Of a stretch of 36,890 nucleotides of DNA, positions 17,678-26,631 are shown piece after piece. Source of the stretch: Clostridia bacterium (lineage in GTDB: Bacteria > Bacillota > Clostridia > TANB77 > UBA1234); contig CAAFRB010000011.1 of the NCBI GenBank assembly GCA_900765095.1, positions 1 through 36,890 of the forward strand. The letters are read 5' to 3'. The translations under genes and the position numbers were made by a program. The notes beneath the pieces were generated by a model. It saw only the letters and a program-made list of their open reading frames with translations, searched no databases and was not told the DNA's origin. Position 1 is the first letter of the stretch. Each line of letters starts with the position of its first letter.

Positions 17678-17701
17678 ATGCGAAAGATTTTCAGCTTTCT
17701 T

Positions 17702-17736
17702 ATTTCAAAACAAGTAATACTTACTTGTCTTGAAAT
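17702..17736 (-). terminator. Hairpin at the 3' end of feoB
   Basis: Fifteen-base arms around a 5-nt loop. On the minus strand the only non-Watson-Crick position is a G-U wobble, and on the plus strand it would be an A-C mismatch, so the structure fits minus-strand RNA. Its first base overlaps the feoB stop codon. The sequence after it is not T-rich. Confidence 0.5.
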
Positions 17737-19579
17737 CAAGTAAAGATATTGTATATAAAAGTAATTGCAGCGCATATAATCATTCCACATATCGTTGGTA
17801 GTGCCATTGAAATTAAAGTCCACTTCTTACTTTTAGTTTCTTTTAATATAGTTAAACAAGTCGTTGAACAAGGCCAGTGCATAAGAGAAAAGATTATTGT
17901 ACAAATGGCAGTATTTATAGTCCAACCATTTAAGATTAATACATTCTTTATCTCTATTAAATTATTCATTTGTTCAAGTTCGCCAGATAGTGTATACGCC
18001 ATCATTGCTATTGGAATAACTATTTCGTTCGCTGGGAAGCCAAGAATAAACGCTGTTAGCAGTACACCATCTAATCCGATTATTTTAGCAAAAGGGTCTA
18101 GAAAATTAGTTATATGTGTCAAAATAGAAACATCATATATGTTTATATTAGCAAGGAGCCATATAACTATTCCTGTAGGCAATGCAACTATTGCTGCTCT
18201 CCCAAGTACAAACAAAGTCCTATCAAATATTGAACGTATTATGGTGCTACCTATTTTAGGTACTCTGTATGGTGGCAATTCCAAGGTAAAAGACGAACTT
18301 TCTCCCTTCAATAGCGTCTTTGACAAGAGTTTTGAAGAAACAAATGTCATAAAAATTCCTAAAAGTATTACAAAAAGTAGTATTAATACGCCTTTAAGAG
18401 AGGAAATAATACCAGTACAATTTCCAACTAAAAACATTGATATTATTGAAATCATCGCCGGGAACCTACCATTACACGGCACAAATGAATTTGTGAGAAT
18501 TGCAATTAATCTTTCTCTAGGTGAATCGATTATCCTAGCACCAATTACGCCACACGCATTACATCCAAATCCCATGCACATAGTTAGTGCTTGTTTTCCG
18601 CAGGCAGTGCATTTTTGAAAAGTCTTATCCATATTAAAAGCGATTCGTGGCAAATATCCTAGATCTTCAAGAAGCGTAAATAAAGGGAAAAAGATTGCCA
18701 TTGGTGGAAGCATAACTGAAACTACCCAAGAGAGTACCTTGTATCCACCACCGTAGTAAGATTCCAGTTAAGAATGTCGGAATATTTAATTTATCAAATA
18801 GCACATATAATTTTTCTCCAACCAGGTCGAAGAAGTTATACAATATTTCAGATGGATAGTTAGCTCCAACAATTGTTATCCAGAATATTAATGCAAGTAG
18901 ACATATCATAATAGGAATACCAGTCGCTTTATTAGTTAGTATCTTATCTATCTTCCTATCTCTTTCTGCATAGTTTTTCTTATTAAAAACTATGACATTT
19001 TTAGAGATTTCTTCTGCTTTTTTAATATATTCAACTGTTTTTTCAGGGCAAACTTTCTTTTTATTTTTTGGTTGTTTATTGTTTGAAATTTTATATATCC
19101 CTTTAATTAACATATCTAAGCCGTTCCTTTTTCCTTGCACATATAGGAATAACAGGCACATTCAATATCTGAGATAGTTTTTGAAATTTAATATCAATTT
19201 TCTTTTTTTGAGCTTCGTCTATCAAGTTTATACAGACTATAACATTTTTAGTGATATCAAGAATTTGTAACACTAGATTAAGATTCCTCTCTAAGCATAC
19301 AGCATCACATACGATTACTATTCCATCATAATCTTCTTTGCAAACGAAATCACGTGTTACTTCCTCCTCTTTAGAATGAGATATTAATGAATATGTACCT
19401 GGTAAATCATACATTTTCACATAAAGGTCTTTATATTCAAATTCGCCAATTGCGCTTTCTACCGTTTTGCCTGGCCAATTTCCTGTATGTTGTTTCATGC
19501 CAGTTAAAGCATTGAAAACAGTACTCTTGCCGACATTAGGATTACCCACCAATCCTATTTTCAGTATATTATCTTTCAT
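17736..19579 (-). pseudogene. feoB: FeoB ferrous-iron transporter, broken by two frameshifts
   Basis: G-protein-coupled membrane transporter for Fe(II). The gene is split over three frames. Part 1 (19579 to about 19130) encodes the GTPase domain with GNPNVGKST, the switch region KTVESAIGEFEY, DLPGTYSL and NLID. Part 2 (about 19130-18755) has the linker and first membrane segments. Part 3 (about 18753-17736) has VVSVMLPPMAIFFPLFTLLE, CGKQALTMCMGFGCNACG and the remaining membrane core. Removing one base from the five-base T-run at 19128-19132 (A-run in the gene) restores a family-like GTPase G5/linker (CARKRNGLDM). Removing one base near 18753 restores ILLGGGYKVLSW. Both lesions are single extra bases. 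No full-length transporter can be made without them being errors or being bypassed. It overlaps feoA by 11 bp. Confidence 0.9.
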
Positions 19580-19812
19580 GATTCATTCTCACCTCATCTA
19601 TATTAATTTCTTTTGCATCGTCGTTTCGTATAGCAATAACTGCACCTCTTATTAAATATGCTTTTGGGTCATTACTAGGACTTTTTAACACACACTCGAC
19701 GGCCGTGCCATCTATGACGCCTATATCTAATAGTCTTTGATGCAAATTAGAAGAAATATTTATCGATGTAACTTTACCGAATTTCGCCAACTTGTAACTC
19801 ATTCAAAGTCAT
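19569..19812 (-). pseudogene. feoA: FeoA, frameshifted near its N-terminus
   Basis: Small SH3-like partner of FeoB. The longest open frame (ATG 19802, 77 aa) starts MSYKLAKFGKVTS, but the well-placed start is ATG 19812 with ribosome site GGAAGTGG. That frame encodes MTLNELQVGEIR, the conserved FeoA N-terminus, and then hits TAA. Removing one base near 19780 joins it to GKVTSINISSN and restores a canonical FeoA continuing LHQRLLDIGVIDGTAVEC and RGAVIAIRNDDAKEI. The 19802 start could still give a slightly altered FeoA, but it is out of range of the ribosome site. Promoter and metal-regulator boxes are not obvious upstream. Confidence 0.8.
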
Positions 19813-19954
19813 TTTTCCACTTCCTTTGGTATTCATTTTTATACTAAATCTTATGTGTCTTGTTTAAGTAATGTTACTATAAATTTCAATTTTCGATATT
19901 TTTTGCAACGGAAATTAATCTTAAAATATTCAATATAAAAACCTCACTTTAATG

Positions 19955-19983
19955 TTTACAGTTAAGTTCTTTTGGTATAGAAT
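19955..19983 (+). promoter_or_regulatory. Promoter of tsaE-tsaB-rimI
   Basis: TTTACA (19955-19960) and TAGAAT (19978-19983), spacer 17 bp, 43 bp before the tsaE start, in the divergent gap with feoA. Confidence 0.65.
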
Positions 19984-20026
19984 ATTAAGCGTATAAGGGT
20001 AATTATATATATGAAAGGAAATTTAT

Positions 20027-20494
20027 ATGTTAAGTATTACAACAAAGTCAGTAGCTGAAACACTTGCACTTGGTCGAAAAATTGCTCCTTATTTGAAAAA
20101 AGGAGATGTAATTGTCTTACTTGGTGACCTTGGTGCTGGTAAAACTCTTTTCGTTTCTGGCTTGCTTGATTTTTATAACAAAAAAGATGAAGCGTGTAGT
20201 CCAACGTTCACTATAGTTAACGAATATGATTTAAAAAGTGACCTCAAATTATTTCACTTTGATGTGTATCGTTTGGAATCTTCAGACGAGTTTTTAGCAA
20301 TAGGTGGAGATGAATTTTTTGAAAAAGGAATATCAGTAATCGAATGGGGAAATCGAATAGCGGATGTCTTACCTAAAGATGCACTATTTATTAATATCGA
20401 AAAATCGCCAGACGACATTAATCAGAGAGTTTTTTCATTTAGTTCATCAGGTGATAAATTTAACAATCTACTTAAGGAGGTAAACTTGAAATGA
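20027..20494 (+). CDS. tsaE: tRNA t6A ATPase subunit TsaE
   Basis: ATPase that cycles the TsaB-TsaD complex making N6-threonylcarbamoyl-adenosine at position 37 of ANN-decoding tRNAs. The 155-residue protein has Walker A LLGDLGAGKT (31-40), the family strand SPTFTIVNEY, HFDVYRLES, and ISVIEWGNRI. The start ATG follows GAAAGGAA. It is the first gene of tsaE-tsaB-rimI, an order conserved in Firmicutes, and overlaps tsaB by 4 bp. Confidence 0.96.
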   Translation: MLSITTKSVAETLALGRKIAPYLKKGDVIVLLGDLGAGKTLFVSGLLDFYNKKDEACSPTFTIVNEYDLKSDLKLFHFDVYRLESSDEFLAIGGDEFFEKGISVIEWGNRIADVLPKDALFINIEKSPDDINQRVFSFSSSGDKFNNLLKEVNLK

Positions 20495-21204
20495 AAATTT
20501 TAGCATTAGACACTTCGGGAACTAACTGTAGTGTATGTGTTTTAGACGAAAATAAAGTGATATGCGATTTTAATCTAAGTACTGGAACTACACATTCTCA
20601 AACACTTCTACCAATGATAGACACTTTAAAAAAGTTTTCAAATATTGATTTAGATGATATAGATGTGCTTGCTTGTAGCATAGGTCCTGGCTCTTTTACA
20701 GGACTACGAATCGGAATAGCTACAATTAAAGGATTTGCTCTTTCGCTTAATAAAAAAGTAATTGGAGTTCCAACCTTAGTAGGGCTTGCTTATAACACAG
20801 CCTATTTTGATGGATATATCTGCTCCGTACTTGATGCAAAAAACGATAATGTTTACGCTGGAATATTTAAGTATGAAAATGGCAAACCTATTTTAAAGGA
20901 TAATTACATCACTGATGATGTGTCAACATTGATAGATATCTTAAAAAATAAGAATGATAAAATCTTGTTTGTAGGTGATGGTGCACTAGCTTTCAAAGAA
21001 AGATTCGAAATTTCTTTAGGAGATAAAGCATTTTTCGCACCAATTCATTTAAACAATCAGCTTTCGTCTTCTATAGCTAAAGCTGCACTTGACAAAGCTT
21101 TATTAGGTGAGTTTGATGATTATAACACCTTGAACCCACTATACTTAAAAAAATCTCAAGCAGAAAGGATGCTTGAACAAGATGGAAAACTTAACAATAA
21201 CTAA
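20491..21204 (+). CDS. tsaB: tRNA t6A complex subunit TsaB
   Basis: Non-catalytic ASKHA-fold partner of TsaD in tRNA t6A synthesis. The 237-residue protein starts MKILALDTSGTNCSVCV and has GTTHSQTLLPMID and CSIGPGSFTGLRIGIATIKG, all typical. The catalytic partner tsaD is not in the window. Its end overlaps the start of rimI. Confidence 0.96.
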   Translation: MKILALDTSGTNCSVCVLDENKVICDFNLSTGTTHSQTLLPMIDTLKKFSNIDLDDIDVLACSIGPGSFTGLRIGIATIKGFALSLNKKVIGVPTLVGLAYNTAYFDGYICSVLDAKNDNVYAGIFKYENGKPILKDNYITDDVSTLIDILKNKNDKILFVGDGALAFKERFEISLGDKAFFAPIHLNNQLSSSIAKAALDKALLGEFDDYNTLNPLYLKKSQAERMLEQDGKLNNN

Positions 21205-21637
21205 GATGTCTAAAGATGATTTAGAAGGAATATATGAAGTTGAAAAAACTGCTTTCCCTATTCCCTGGCCTATTTCATCATTTGAAGAAGAACTTAAAAA
21301 TATGCTTGCCACTTATTTGGTGGCAAAGATTGATAATAAAGTTGTCGGATATTTAGGGTTGTGGTTTGTAATGGATGAATGTCATATTACAAACATTGCT
21401 GTTCATGCCGACTATAGAAGAAACAAAATAGCATCAACTCTTATAAAGAAAATGTTTGAATTGTGTAAAGAGCACGAAACGTCGTACATATTACTAGAAG
21501 TGAGAAAAAGTAATGTGGAAGCTATAAGTTTGTATAAAAAATATGGCTTTAAGAATGATGCTATAAGAAAAAATTATTATAAGAATCCAGATAACACACA
21601 TGAAGATGCAATAATGATGTCTTTGGAATTATACTAA
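21182..21637 (+). CDS. rimI: Ribosomal-protein S18-alanine N-acetyltransferase (RimI family)
   Basis: GNAT acetyltransferase. The acetyl-CoA loop is seen in HADYRRNKIASTLIKKM, followed by LEVRKSNVEAISLYKKYGFK and a C-terminal tyrosine motif (YYKNPDNTHEDAIMM). I chose ATG 21182 (151 aa; MENLTITKMSKDD). A TTG at 21173 in the same frame sits 3 nt from an AAAGGA site, so a slightly longer product is possible. The gene overlaps the end of tsaB in another frame, as is common for this cluster. Exact substrate is inferred from context. Confidence 0.9.
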   Translation: MENLTITKMSKDDLEGIYEVEKTAFPIPWPISSFEEELKNMLATYLVAKIDNKVVGYLGLWFVMDECHITNIAVHADYRRNKIASTLIKKMFELCKEHETSYILLEVRKSNVEAISLYKKYGFKNDAIRKNYYKNPDNTHEDAIMMSLELY

Positions 21638-21668
21638 ATAAATCTTAAAATACAAAGGAGAAAATATC

Positions 21669-24056
21669 ATGTCAAGAATTAAAGAATTAAGTTACACTCA
21701 ATTGAGAAAGTCTTGTGATCCTGCTACTTTCAAGTTTAAAACTACTAAAGAATTAGAGCCTTTTACCGGCACAATAGGTCAAGCTCGTGGTATTAAGGCT
21801 ATGGAATTTGGGCTTAATATTGATATCAAAGGATATAACTTATATTTGGAAGGTCCTACCGGTATCGGAAAAACGATATATGCTAAAAATAAGCTTGAAT
21901 CAATAGCTAAAACAAAACCAATTCCAGATGACTGGTGCTATGTATATAATTTTGAAAATCCAAATGAACCTGTTGCTATTTCTTTACCAGCAAAAATGGG
22001 GAAAGAATTTACGAATGATATGGCTCAATTCATAGAAAACATTAAGGTTGAAATTAAGACTGCATTTAATAATCAAGATTTTGCAACAGAAAAAGCGAAT
22101 ATCGAAAAAAGTGTAGAAGACAAGAAAATTAAGATGATTGAAAAATTGAATAAAGATGCTGCTAAACAAGGATTTGAGATAAAAAATACACCTTCGGGAA
22201 TCTACTTTTTACCTATGATTAACGGTAAGACATTGACAGAAGATGAATTCAACGCACTAGATGATGCAACAAAGAGTGAATTTGAAAGACGCTCTGTTGA
22301 GATTCAAAAAGAAACAATCGATGTAATGTCTAAGATAAAGGAATTAGAGCGTAAAGCTAATGAAAGAATGAGCTCATGGCAAAACAATATTGCTTTATTT
22401 GCCGTAAGTATTCAAATAAATGAGCTTAGAAATAAATATAAGAAATATGCAAAAATACAAACATTTTTGAAAAATGTTCAAAAAGACATATTGTCAAACA
22501 TAACCGAGTTTATAGCTGAACCTCAACCTCAACCTCAAATGCCAATGCCAAGAAACGATGTGCTTAAGCCATGGCAAAAATATCAAGTAAATCTATTCGT
22601 TGATAATTCTAACCTGGATGGTGCTCCTGTAATAATAGACTCAAATCCTTCGTATTACAACCTATTCGGAAAGTTAGAGTACGAGAACACTTACGGAACA
22701 CTTAGAACAGATTTTACATTAATTAAGCCAGGACTAATTCATAAGGCAAATGGTGGTTATATCGTGTTACAAATAAGAGATTTGCTTACAAATCCTGTTA
22801 TCTGGGATTCTTTCAAAAGAATACTTCGTACAAAACTAATTTATGTGGATACATTGAAAGATTATCAAATGAATACAGTGGCAATTGCTTCTTTGAAGCC
22901 AGAACCTATTCCTGTTAGCATAAAAGTTTTGTTAATAGGTCCATCTAACGTTTATTACCAATTGCTTAACTTTGATGAAGACTTCAAAAAACTATTTAAG
23001 GTTAAAGTAGAATTTGATGAAGAAGCACCTAGAACCGATGCGAATATGTTTAAAATTGCGCAATTTATTCACAATTTTTGTGAAAAAGAAAAAGCTCCTC
23101 ATTTTAACGCTGGAGCCGTTGCAGAAGTAATCGAGTATTGTTCACGTAGCGTCGAAAATCAAAATAAACTCTCAACTCAACTAAACGATATCACAGAATT
23201 ACTTGGTGAAGCCTGTACATGGGCAAAGATGGACGGTGCAAAAATAGTTACCGCTGCTTATGTAAAAAAAGCTGTTGTTGAACGTATTGAAAGAATAAAT
23301 AAGTACGACCAAAGATTAGTTGAAATGATTCAAAACGGAACAATAATGATAGATACTGATGGTCAAAAAGTCGGACAAATTAACGGTTTATCAATAATGA
23401 GCATTGGCGATTATTCGTTTGGTAAACCTGCTAAGATAACTGCAAATACTTATGTTGGAAAGTCTGGAATAGTCAATGTTGAAAGAGAAGTCGAACTAAG
23501 CGGAACATCACATTCAAAAGGTGTAATGATTCTAGCAGCTTACATTGGTGAAAAATTTGCTCAAGAAAGACCTCTTTCTTTAACCGCAAGCTTATGTTTC
23601 GAGCAGATGTATAATGGTGTTGATGGTGATAGTGCCTCAAGCACAGAATTGTATGCTATACTTTCAAGCTTATCAGATTTACCAATAAAGCAAAACATAG
23701 CTGTAACTGGTTCTGTAAATCAAAAGGGTGAAATTCAACCTATAGGTGGCGTAACAGATAAAATTGAGGGATTCTTTAGCATTTGTAAATTACGTGGCTT
23801 AACTGGAGAACAAGGTGTTATGATTCCTTATCAAAACATTAAAAACTTAAATCTTAATGACGATGTTATCAAGGCTGTTAAAGATGGAATGTTCCATATA
23901 TATGCTATAAAGAATATAGATGAAGGAATTGAGCTTTTGACAGGCGTTCCAGCCGGAAAGAAAAATAAAAATGGAGAATACACAGTTGGTACTGTAAACT
24001 ATTTAGTAAATGAAAAATTAAAAAGATATTCTTCAAAAACAGAAAGTGAAAAATAG
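21669..24056 (+). CDS. Lon-like AAA+ protease (LonB/LonC type)
   Basis: A 795-residue ATP-dependent serine protease of MEROPS family S16. Walker A is GPTGIGKT (62-69). An inserted helical region spans about 110-290 and includes a QPQPQPQMPMP stretch. The strand ANGGYIVLQIRDLL sits where the family's Walker B normally reads LDA-DLL, so the usual acidic residue appears replaced; ATP use may be altered. The C-terminal protease domain has the catalytic Ser655 in DGDSASSTELYAILS and Lys698 in GGVTDKIEGFF. There is no membrane anchor, unlike archaeal LonB. Ribosome site AAGGAG; ends at a strong terminator. A role in protein quality control is inferred. Confidence 0.92.
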   Translation: MSRIKELSYTQLRKSCDPATFKFKTTKELEPFTGTIGQARGIKAMEFGLNIDIKGYNLYLEGPTGIGKTIYAKNKLESIAKTKPIPDDWCYVYNFENPNEPVAISLPAKMGKEFTNDMAQFIENIKVEIKTAFNNQDFATEKANIEKSVEDKKIKMIEKLNKDAAKQGFEIKNTPSGIYFLPMINGKTLTEDEFNALDDATKSEFERRSVEIQKETIDVMSKIKELERKANERMSSWQNNIALFAVSIQINELRNKYKKYAKIQTFLKNVQKDILSNITEFIAEPQPQPQMPMPRNDVLKPWQKYQVNLFVDNSNLDGAPVIIDSNPSYYNLFGKLEYENTYGTLRTDFTLIKPGLIHKANGGYIVLQIRDLLTNPVIWDSFKRILRTKLIYVDTLKDYQMNTVAIASLKPEPIPVSIKVLLIGPSNVYYQLLNFDEDFKKLFKVKVEFDEEAPRTDANMFKIAQFIHNFCEKEKAPHFNAGAVAEVIEYCSRSVENQNKLSTQLNDITELLGEACTWAKMDGAKIVTAAYVKKAVVERIERINKYDQRLVEMIQNGTIMIDTDGQKVGQINGLSIMSIGDYSFGKPAKITANTYVGKSGIVNVEREVELSGTSHSKGVMILAAYIGEKFAQERPLSLTASLCFEQMYNGVDGDSASSTELYAILSSLSDLPIKQNIAVTGSVNQKGEIQPIGGVTDKIEGFFSICKLRGLTGEQGVMIPYQNIKNLNLNDDVIKAVKDGMFHIYAIKNIDEGIELLTGVPAGKKNKNGEYTVGTVNYLVNEKLKRYSSKTESEK

Positions 24057-24066
24057 TAATTAAAAG

Positions 24067-24114
24067 AGCACTCAAAATATTAGATTTTATCTAGCATTTT
24101 GGGTGCTTTTATTT
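24067..24114 (+). terminator. Rho-independent terminator of the Lon-like gene
   Basis: Long imperfect stem, AGCACTCAAAAT paired with ATTTTGGGTGCT through one wobble, extended by TAGA/TCTA, followed by TTTTATTT. Confidence 0.88.
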
Positions 24115-24127
24115 CTGTAATTTTAGT

Positions 24128-24161
24128 TAGAGGTGAGCTTCTTTAGGTAAGCTCACCTCTA
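24128..24161 (-). terminator. Hairpin after the VanW gene
   Basis: A perfect 13-bp inverted repeat (TAGAGGTGAGCTT / AAGCTCACCTCTA, 8-nt loop) 52 bp after the VanW-gene stop. The stem is strong, but neither strand has a good T-run after it. It lies between convergent genes and may stop transcription from either side. Confidence 0.5.
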
Positions 24162-24212
24162 CTATTAACAAATATTATCATTTTTATCTAGTATCTTTTA
24201 ATACTCGAATTA

Positions 24213-25907
24213 TTATTTTCCATAAGGGCTTTCTGGCGAATCCCATCCTGGAGGCAATTCGTTTTCTGGATCTTTCTCCTCTTCTGGTGGCTGTGGTTCA
24301 GGATCTGGCTCTACAACTGGAGGCTTCTCCTCTATCACCTTTGTTCCAACTTTTATTATTTCATTTGTTGGTATATATCTATCTTTAGAAATTAAAGTTC
24401 TAGAAATGATATTTCCGTTAGCATCTTTTTCAACTCTGTACGCTTCTGATACATAGCCGTTTACTGGTTCTTGAACAACTTTTGTTGTGCCTTTTAACAT
24501 AGTTGAATCATTCTCCCTTACAGTGCTATATGCTAATGTTTCGAGTACTACAGATTCTATTTCAATTATTTTGTCTGTTGCTTCTTTAATTCCTAAGATA
24601 CTCATAGTTAATGTTCCGTTATTCATCTCAGAAACAATTTTTATAGGGTAGTTTCTGTTATTCTTAAATCTAAAATCTATAGAACCTTCTGAAATTGTTG
24701 CATCAACACTTGGTTCAGCGTATTTCACATACATTCCATGAGCTTTTCTTTCAACAACCTCTAAATCAGTATGTAATACTATGTTATACAATGTCGATGA
24801 AACTTGGCATATACCGCCACCAACTGTATTTACAACTTTCCCACCTGCAAATGAATGTGCAGAAGCATATCCGTTTGCAATAGTTCTCGTACCTACAGTT
24901 TTATGGAATGAAAACTCTTGACCCGGATAAACTATCGTTCCATTACATCTGTCAGAAGCTGTCTGTAAATTTTTCACTCTATTCTTTTCTGTTGTATCAT
25001 ACGTTGTAGAGTATGTTGCTAAAACGTCTTTAAATAGCTGTGCATCTAGGTCTGCGATCTTTATATTAGGCTCTACAGTTCTTAAAGTGATAGTCATCGT
25101 TTCACCATTCTTCAACTTTTCATACTCTGATTTTGCTGCTTCTACGTCAAAGTCAACACCTGTTTTGTCAACAATAACTTCAAATTTATCCCCAGATGTA
25201 AACGATGCATCTTGAGGTAACACATGTACTTTACTGTACAGTTTTTCAAAATCTATTCTTCCAGACTCTGACTCTAAAACAGGGATATCTATTATATTGC
25301 TTTCTGTTGTAGCCGCCTTTATAATGCACTTTTCTAACAATTCACTATCTATCTTTAAGCCATCTTGCCCTCTTGTTATTATTATATTTTTATCTGATAT
25401 CTCATAAGTATCATCTGCCGAAATCTTTTCATTGGCACCAATTATCTTAGCCACAAGATTTTGATACATTTCCTCATCTAATGCATATTCAAGTTCTAAA
25501 TTTTTGTTTTTAAAATTACTGAACAAAATAGTGTAATTGTTTTGAATGAAAGTACCATCTCTGCCATAACTATAAGCTTCTTCTAGTGCTTGTTCTATGT
25601 CACTCACTGTAAATCCAATTTCGTCTACAGATATGTCATATTCACTTTGGTCCAATCGCAATGTAACACTTTTCTTACTATATTCATTAACTTTTTCATT
25701 TATTATATTGCGTGCTTCTTCCTTTGTCTTGCCACTAACATCAATACCTGAAATAAAAACATTATTATATATTTTAGTATTGTTTAAATTTATGGCAGCA
25801 AATAATGTTGATATACATACCATTACACATATAATCACAATCAAAGTAAAAAGTGCAATTTTCTTTTTATCTGTAGTATTTGTAGTATTGTATAAAATTT
25901 GATTCAT
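24213..25907 (-). CDS. VanW/G5-domain cell-wall protein
   Basis: Membrane-anchored extracytoplasmic protein of 564 residues. Residues 18-41 form one membrane segment (signal anchor). The outer part has one or two peptidoglycan-binding repeats (YNNVFISGIDVSGKTKEEA; second around 220-300), then a VanW domain (about 315-430) with NGTIVYPGQEFSFHKTVG, GGGICQVSSTLYN and the RKAHGMYVKYAEPSVDAT region. A G5 domain follows (about 455-525) and a Pro/Glu-rich tail. VanW proteins occur widely in Clostridia and are not evidence of vancomycin resistance here; no van cluster is present. A role in wall binding or remodelling is inferred. It has its own promoter. Confidence 0.9.
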   Translation of the reverse strand: MNQILYNTTNTTDKKKIALFTLIVIICVMVCISTLFAAINLNNTKIYNNVFISGIDVSGKTKEEARNIINEKVNEYSKKSVTLRLDQSEYDISVDEIGFTVSDIEQALEEAYSYGRDGTFIQNNYTILFSNFKNKNLELEYALDEEMYQNLVAKIIGANEKISADDTYEISDKNIIITRGQDGLKIDSELLEKCIIKAATTESNIIDIPVLESESGRIDFEKLYSKVHVLPQDASFTSGDKFEVIVDKTGVDFDVEAAKSEYEKLKNGETMTITLRTVEPNIKIADLDAQLFKDVLATYSTTYDTTEKNRVKNLQTASDRCNGTIVYPGQEFSFHKTVGTRTIANGYASAHSFAGGKVVNTVGGGICQVSSTLYNIVLHTDLEVVERKAHGMYVKYAEPSVDATISEGSIDFRFKNNRNYPIKIVSEMNNGTLTMSILGIKEATDKIIEIESVVLETLAYSTVRENDSTMLKGTTKVVQEPVNGYVSEAYRVEKDANGNIISRTLISKDRYIPTNEIIKVGTKVIEEKPPVVEPDPEPQPPEEEKDPENELPPGWDSPESPYGK

Positions 25908-25950
25908 AATTACTAACTACCTCCAAATCACTCTAAATCTCACCGTAACA

Positions 25951-25979
25951 ATTTTAGCACAAGATTACATAAAATGCAA
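25951..25979 (-). promoter_or_regulatory. Promoter of the VanW gene
   Basis: On the minus strand TTGCAT (25974-25979) and TAAAAT (25951-25956), spacer 17 bp, 44 bp before the start codon. Confidence 0.65.
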
Positions 25980-26040
25980 CTTTTAACCACAAATTTCTAC
26001 ATTAAGGTCAAATTTTTTTGATTATTTTTTAATATAACTA

Positions 26041-26069
26041 TTGCAGTTTATTTTTTTTATATATATAAT
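26041..26069 (+). promoter_or_regulatory. Promoter of the CBM25 gene
   Basis: TTGCAG (26041-26046) and TATAAT (26064-26069), spacer 17 bp made almost only of T and A, 47 bp before the start. Confidence 0.72.
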
Positions 26070-26115
26070 TAGTGTAGAAAATATATAGCAAAAGATAAAT
26101 AAGGAGTGAGAACAA

Positions 26116-26577
26116 ATGCCAAAGGATGAAAAAGTTTATTTTGATACAGAAAAATTAATAGAAGGAAGAACCGCAAAATTAGTGTACAAAGGTGATTTGG
26201 TAAGTTGTGGTTCTGATGAGATATACGTTCATTATGGATTTGGGTTGTTATGGGAGAATTTACAGGAGATAAAATTAGATAAGGTCGATGATTCTACCTT
26301 TGAAGCTGAGATAAGCTTAATTTCTAGTGATAGTATCAACTTTTGCTTCAGAGATGGAAATAATAATTGGGATAACAATTGTACAAAAAATTATTCAATG
26401 CCTATCTGTAAAGAAGAAGTAACTGTTGCCAAAGTGGACACTACTTCACTTGAAGTTCCAAAATTGAAGAAATCGTATATATTGGCAAAGAAAATTAGAA
26501 TTACTTTTTATAAGATTGTAACATTCATTCCAAAAATGTTTAATGGTGAATTTAAAAAGAAATTAAGAGAACAATAA
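26116..26577 (+). CDS. CBM25-type carbohydrate-binding domain protein without signal peptide
   Basis: A 153-residue protein. Residues about 15-95 look like a family 25 carbohydrate-binding (starch/glucan) module: AKLVYKGDLVSCGSDEIYVH, GFGLLWENLQEIKL, SINFCFRDGNNNWDNN. The NWDNN stretch is a strong hallmark. No signal peptide or catalytic domain is seen. The C-terminal 40 residues (KLKKSYILAKKIRITFYKIV and on) are basic and amphipathic and might contact a membrane or nucleic acid. Binding of an intracellular glucan such as glycogen is a guess. Ribosome site AAGGAG; single-gene transcript with its own promoter and terminator. Confidence 0.78.
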   Translation: MPKDEKVYFDTEKLIEGRTAKLVYKGDLVSCGSDEIYVHYGFGLLWENLQEIKLDKVDDSTFEAEISLISSDSINFCFRDGNNNWDNNCTKNYSMPICKEEVTVAKVDTTSLEVPKLKKSYILAKKIRITFYKIVTFIPKMFNGEFKKKLREQ

Positions 26578-26585
26578 GTAATTTT

Positions 26586-26619
26586 AGGTCTGCATTTAAG
26601 ATGCCGACCTTTTATTTTT
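26586..26619 (+). terminator. Terminator of the CBM25 gene
   Basis: Stem AGGTCTGCAT / ATGCCGACCT with one mismatch and a 5-nt loop, followed by TTTTATTTTT. The fabG ribosome site (GGGGG) begins about 2 bp later. Confidence 0.85.
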
Positions 26620-26631
26620 AGGGGGTATAGT

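Noticed and set aside
17749..18618. 289-codon plus-strand open frame opposite feoB
   Set aside because: It is the antisense shadow of the feoB membrane core and has no recognisable protein motifs.
19128..19132. Programmed -1 ribosomal frameshift at the A-run of feoB
   Set aside because: The frame change needed is +1 (skip one base), not -1, and two other lesions in the operon have no slippery site.
24213..25907. VanW as evidence of vancomycin resistance
   Set aside because: No vanH, vanA/B or vanX type genes are near, and VanW/G5 proteins are common in Clostridia without resistance.
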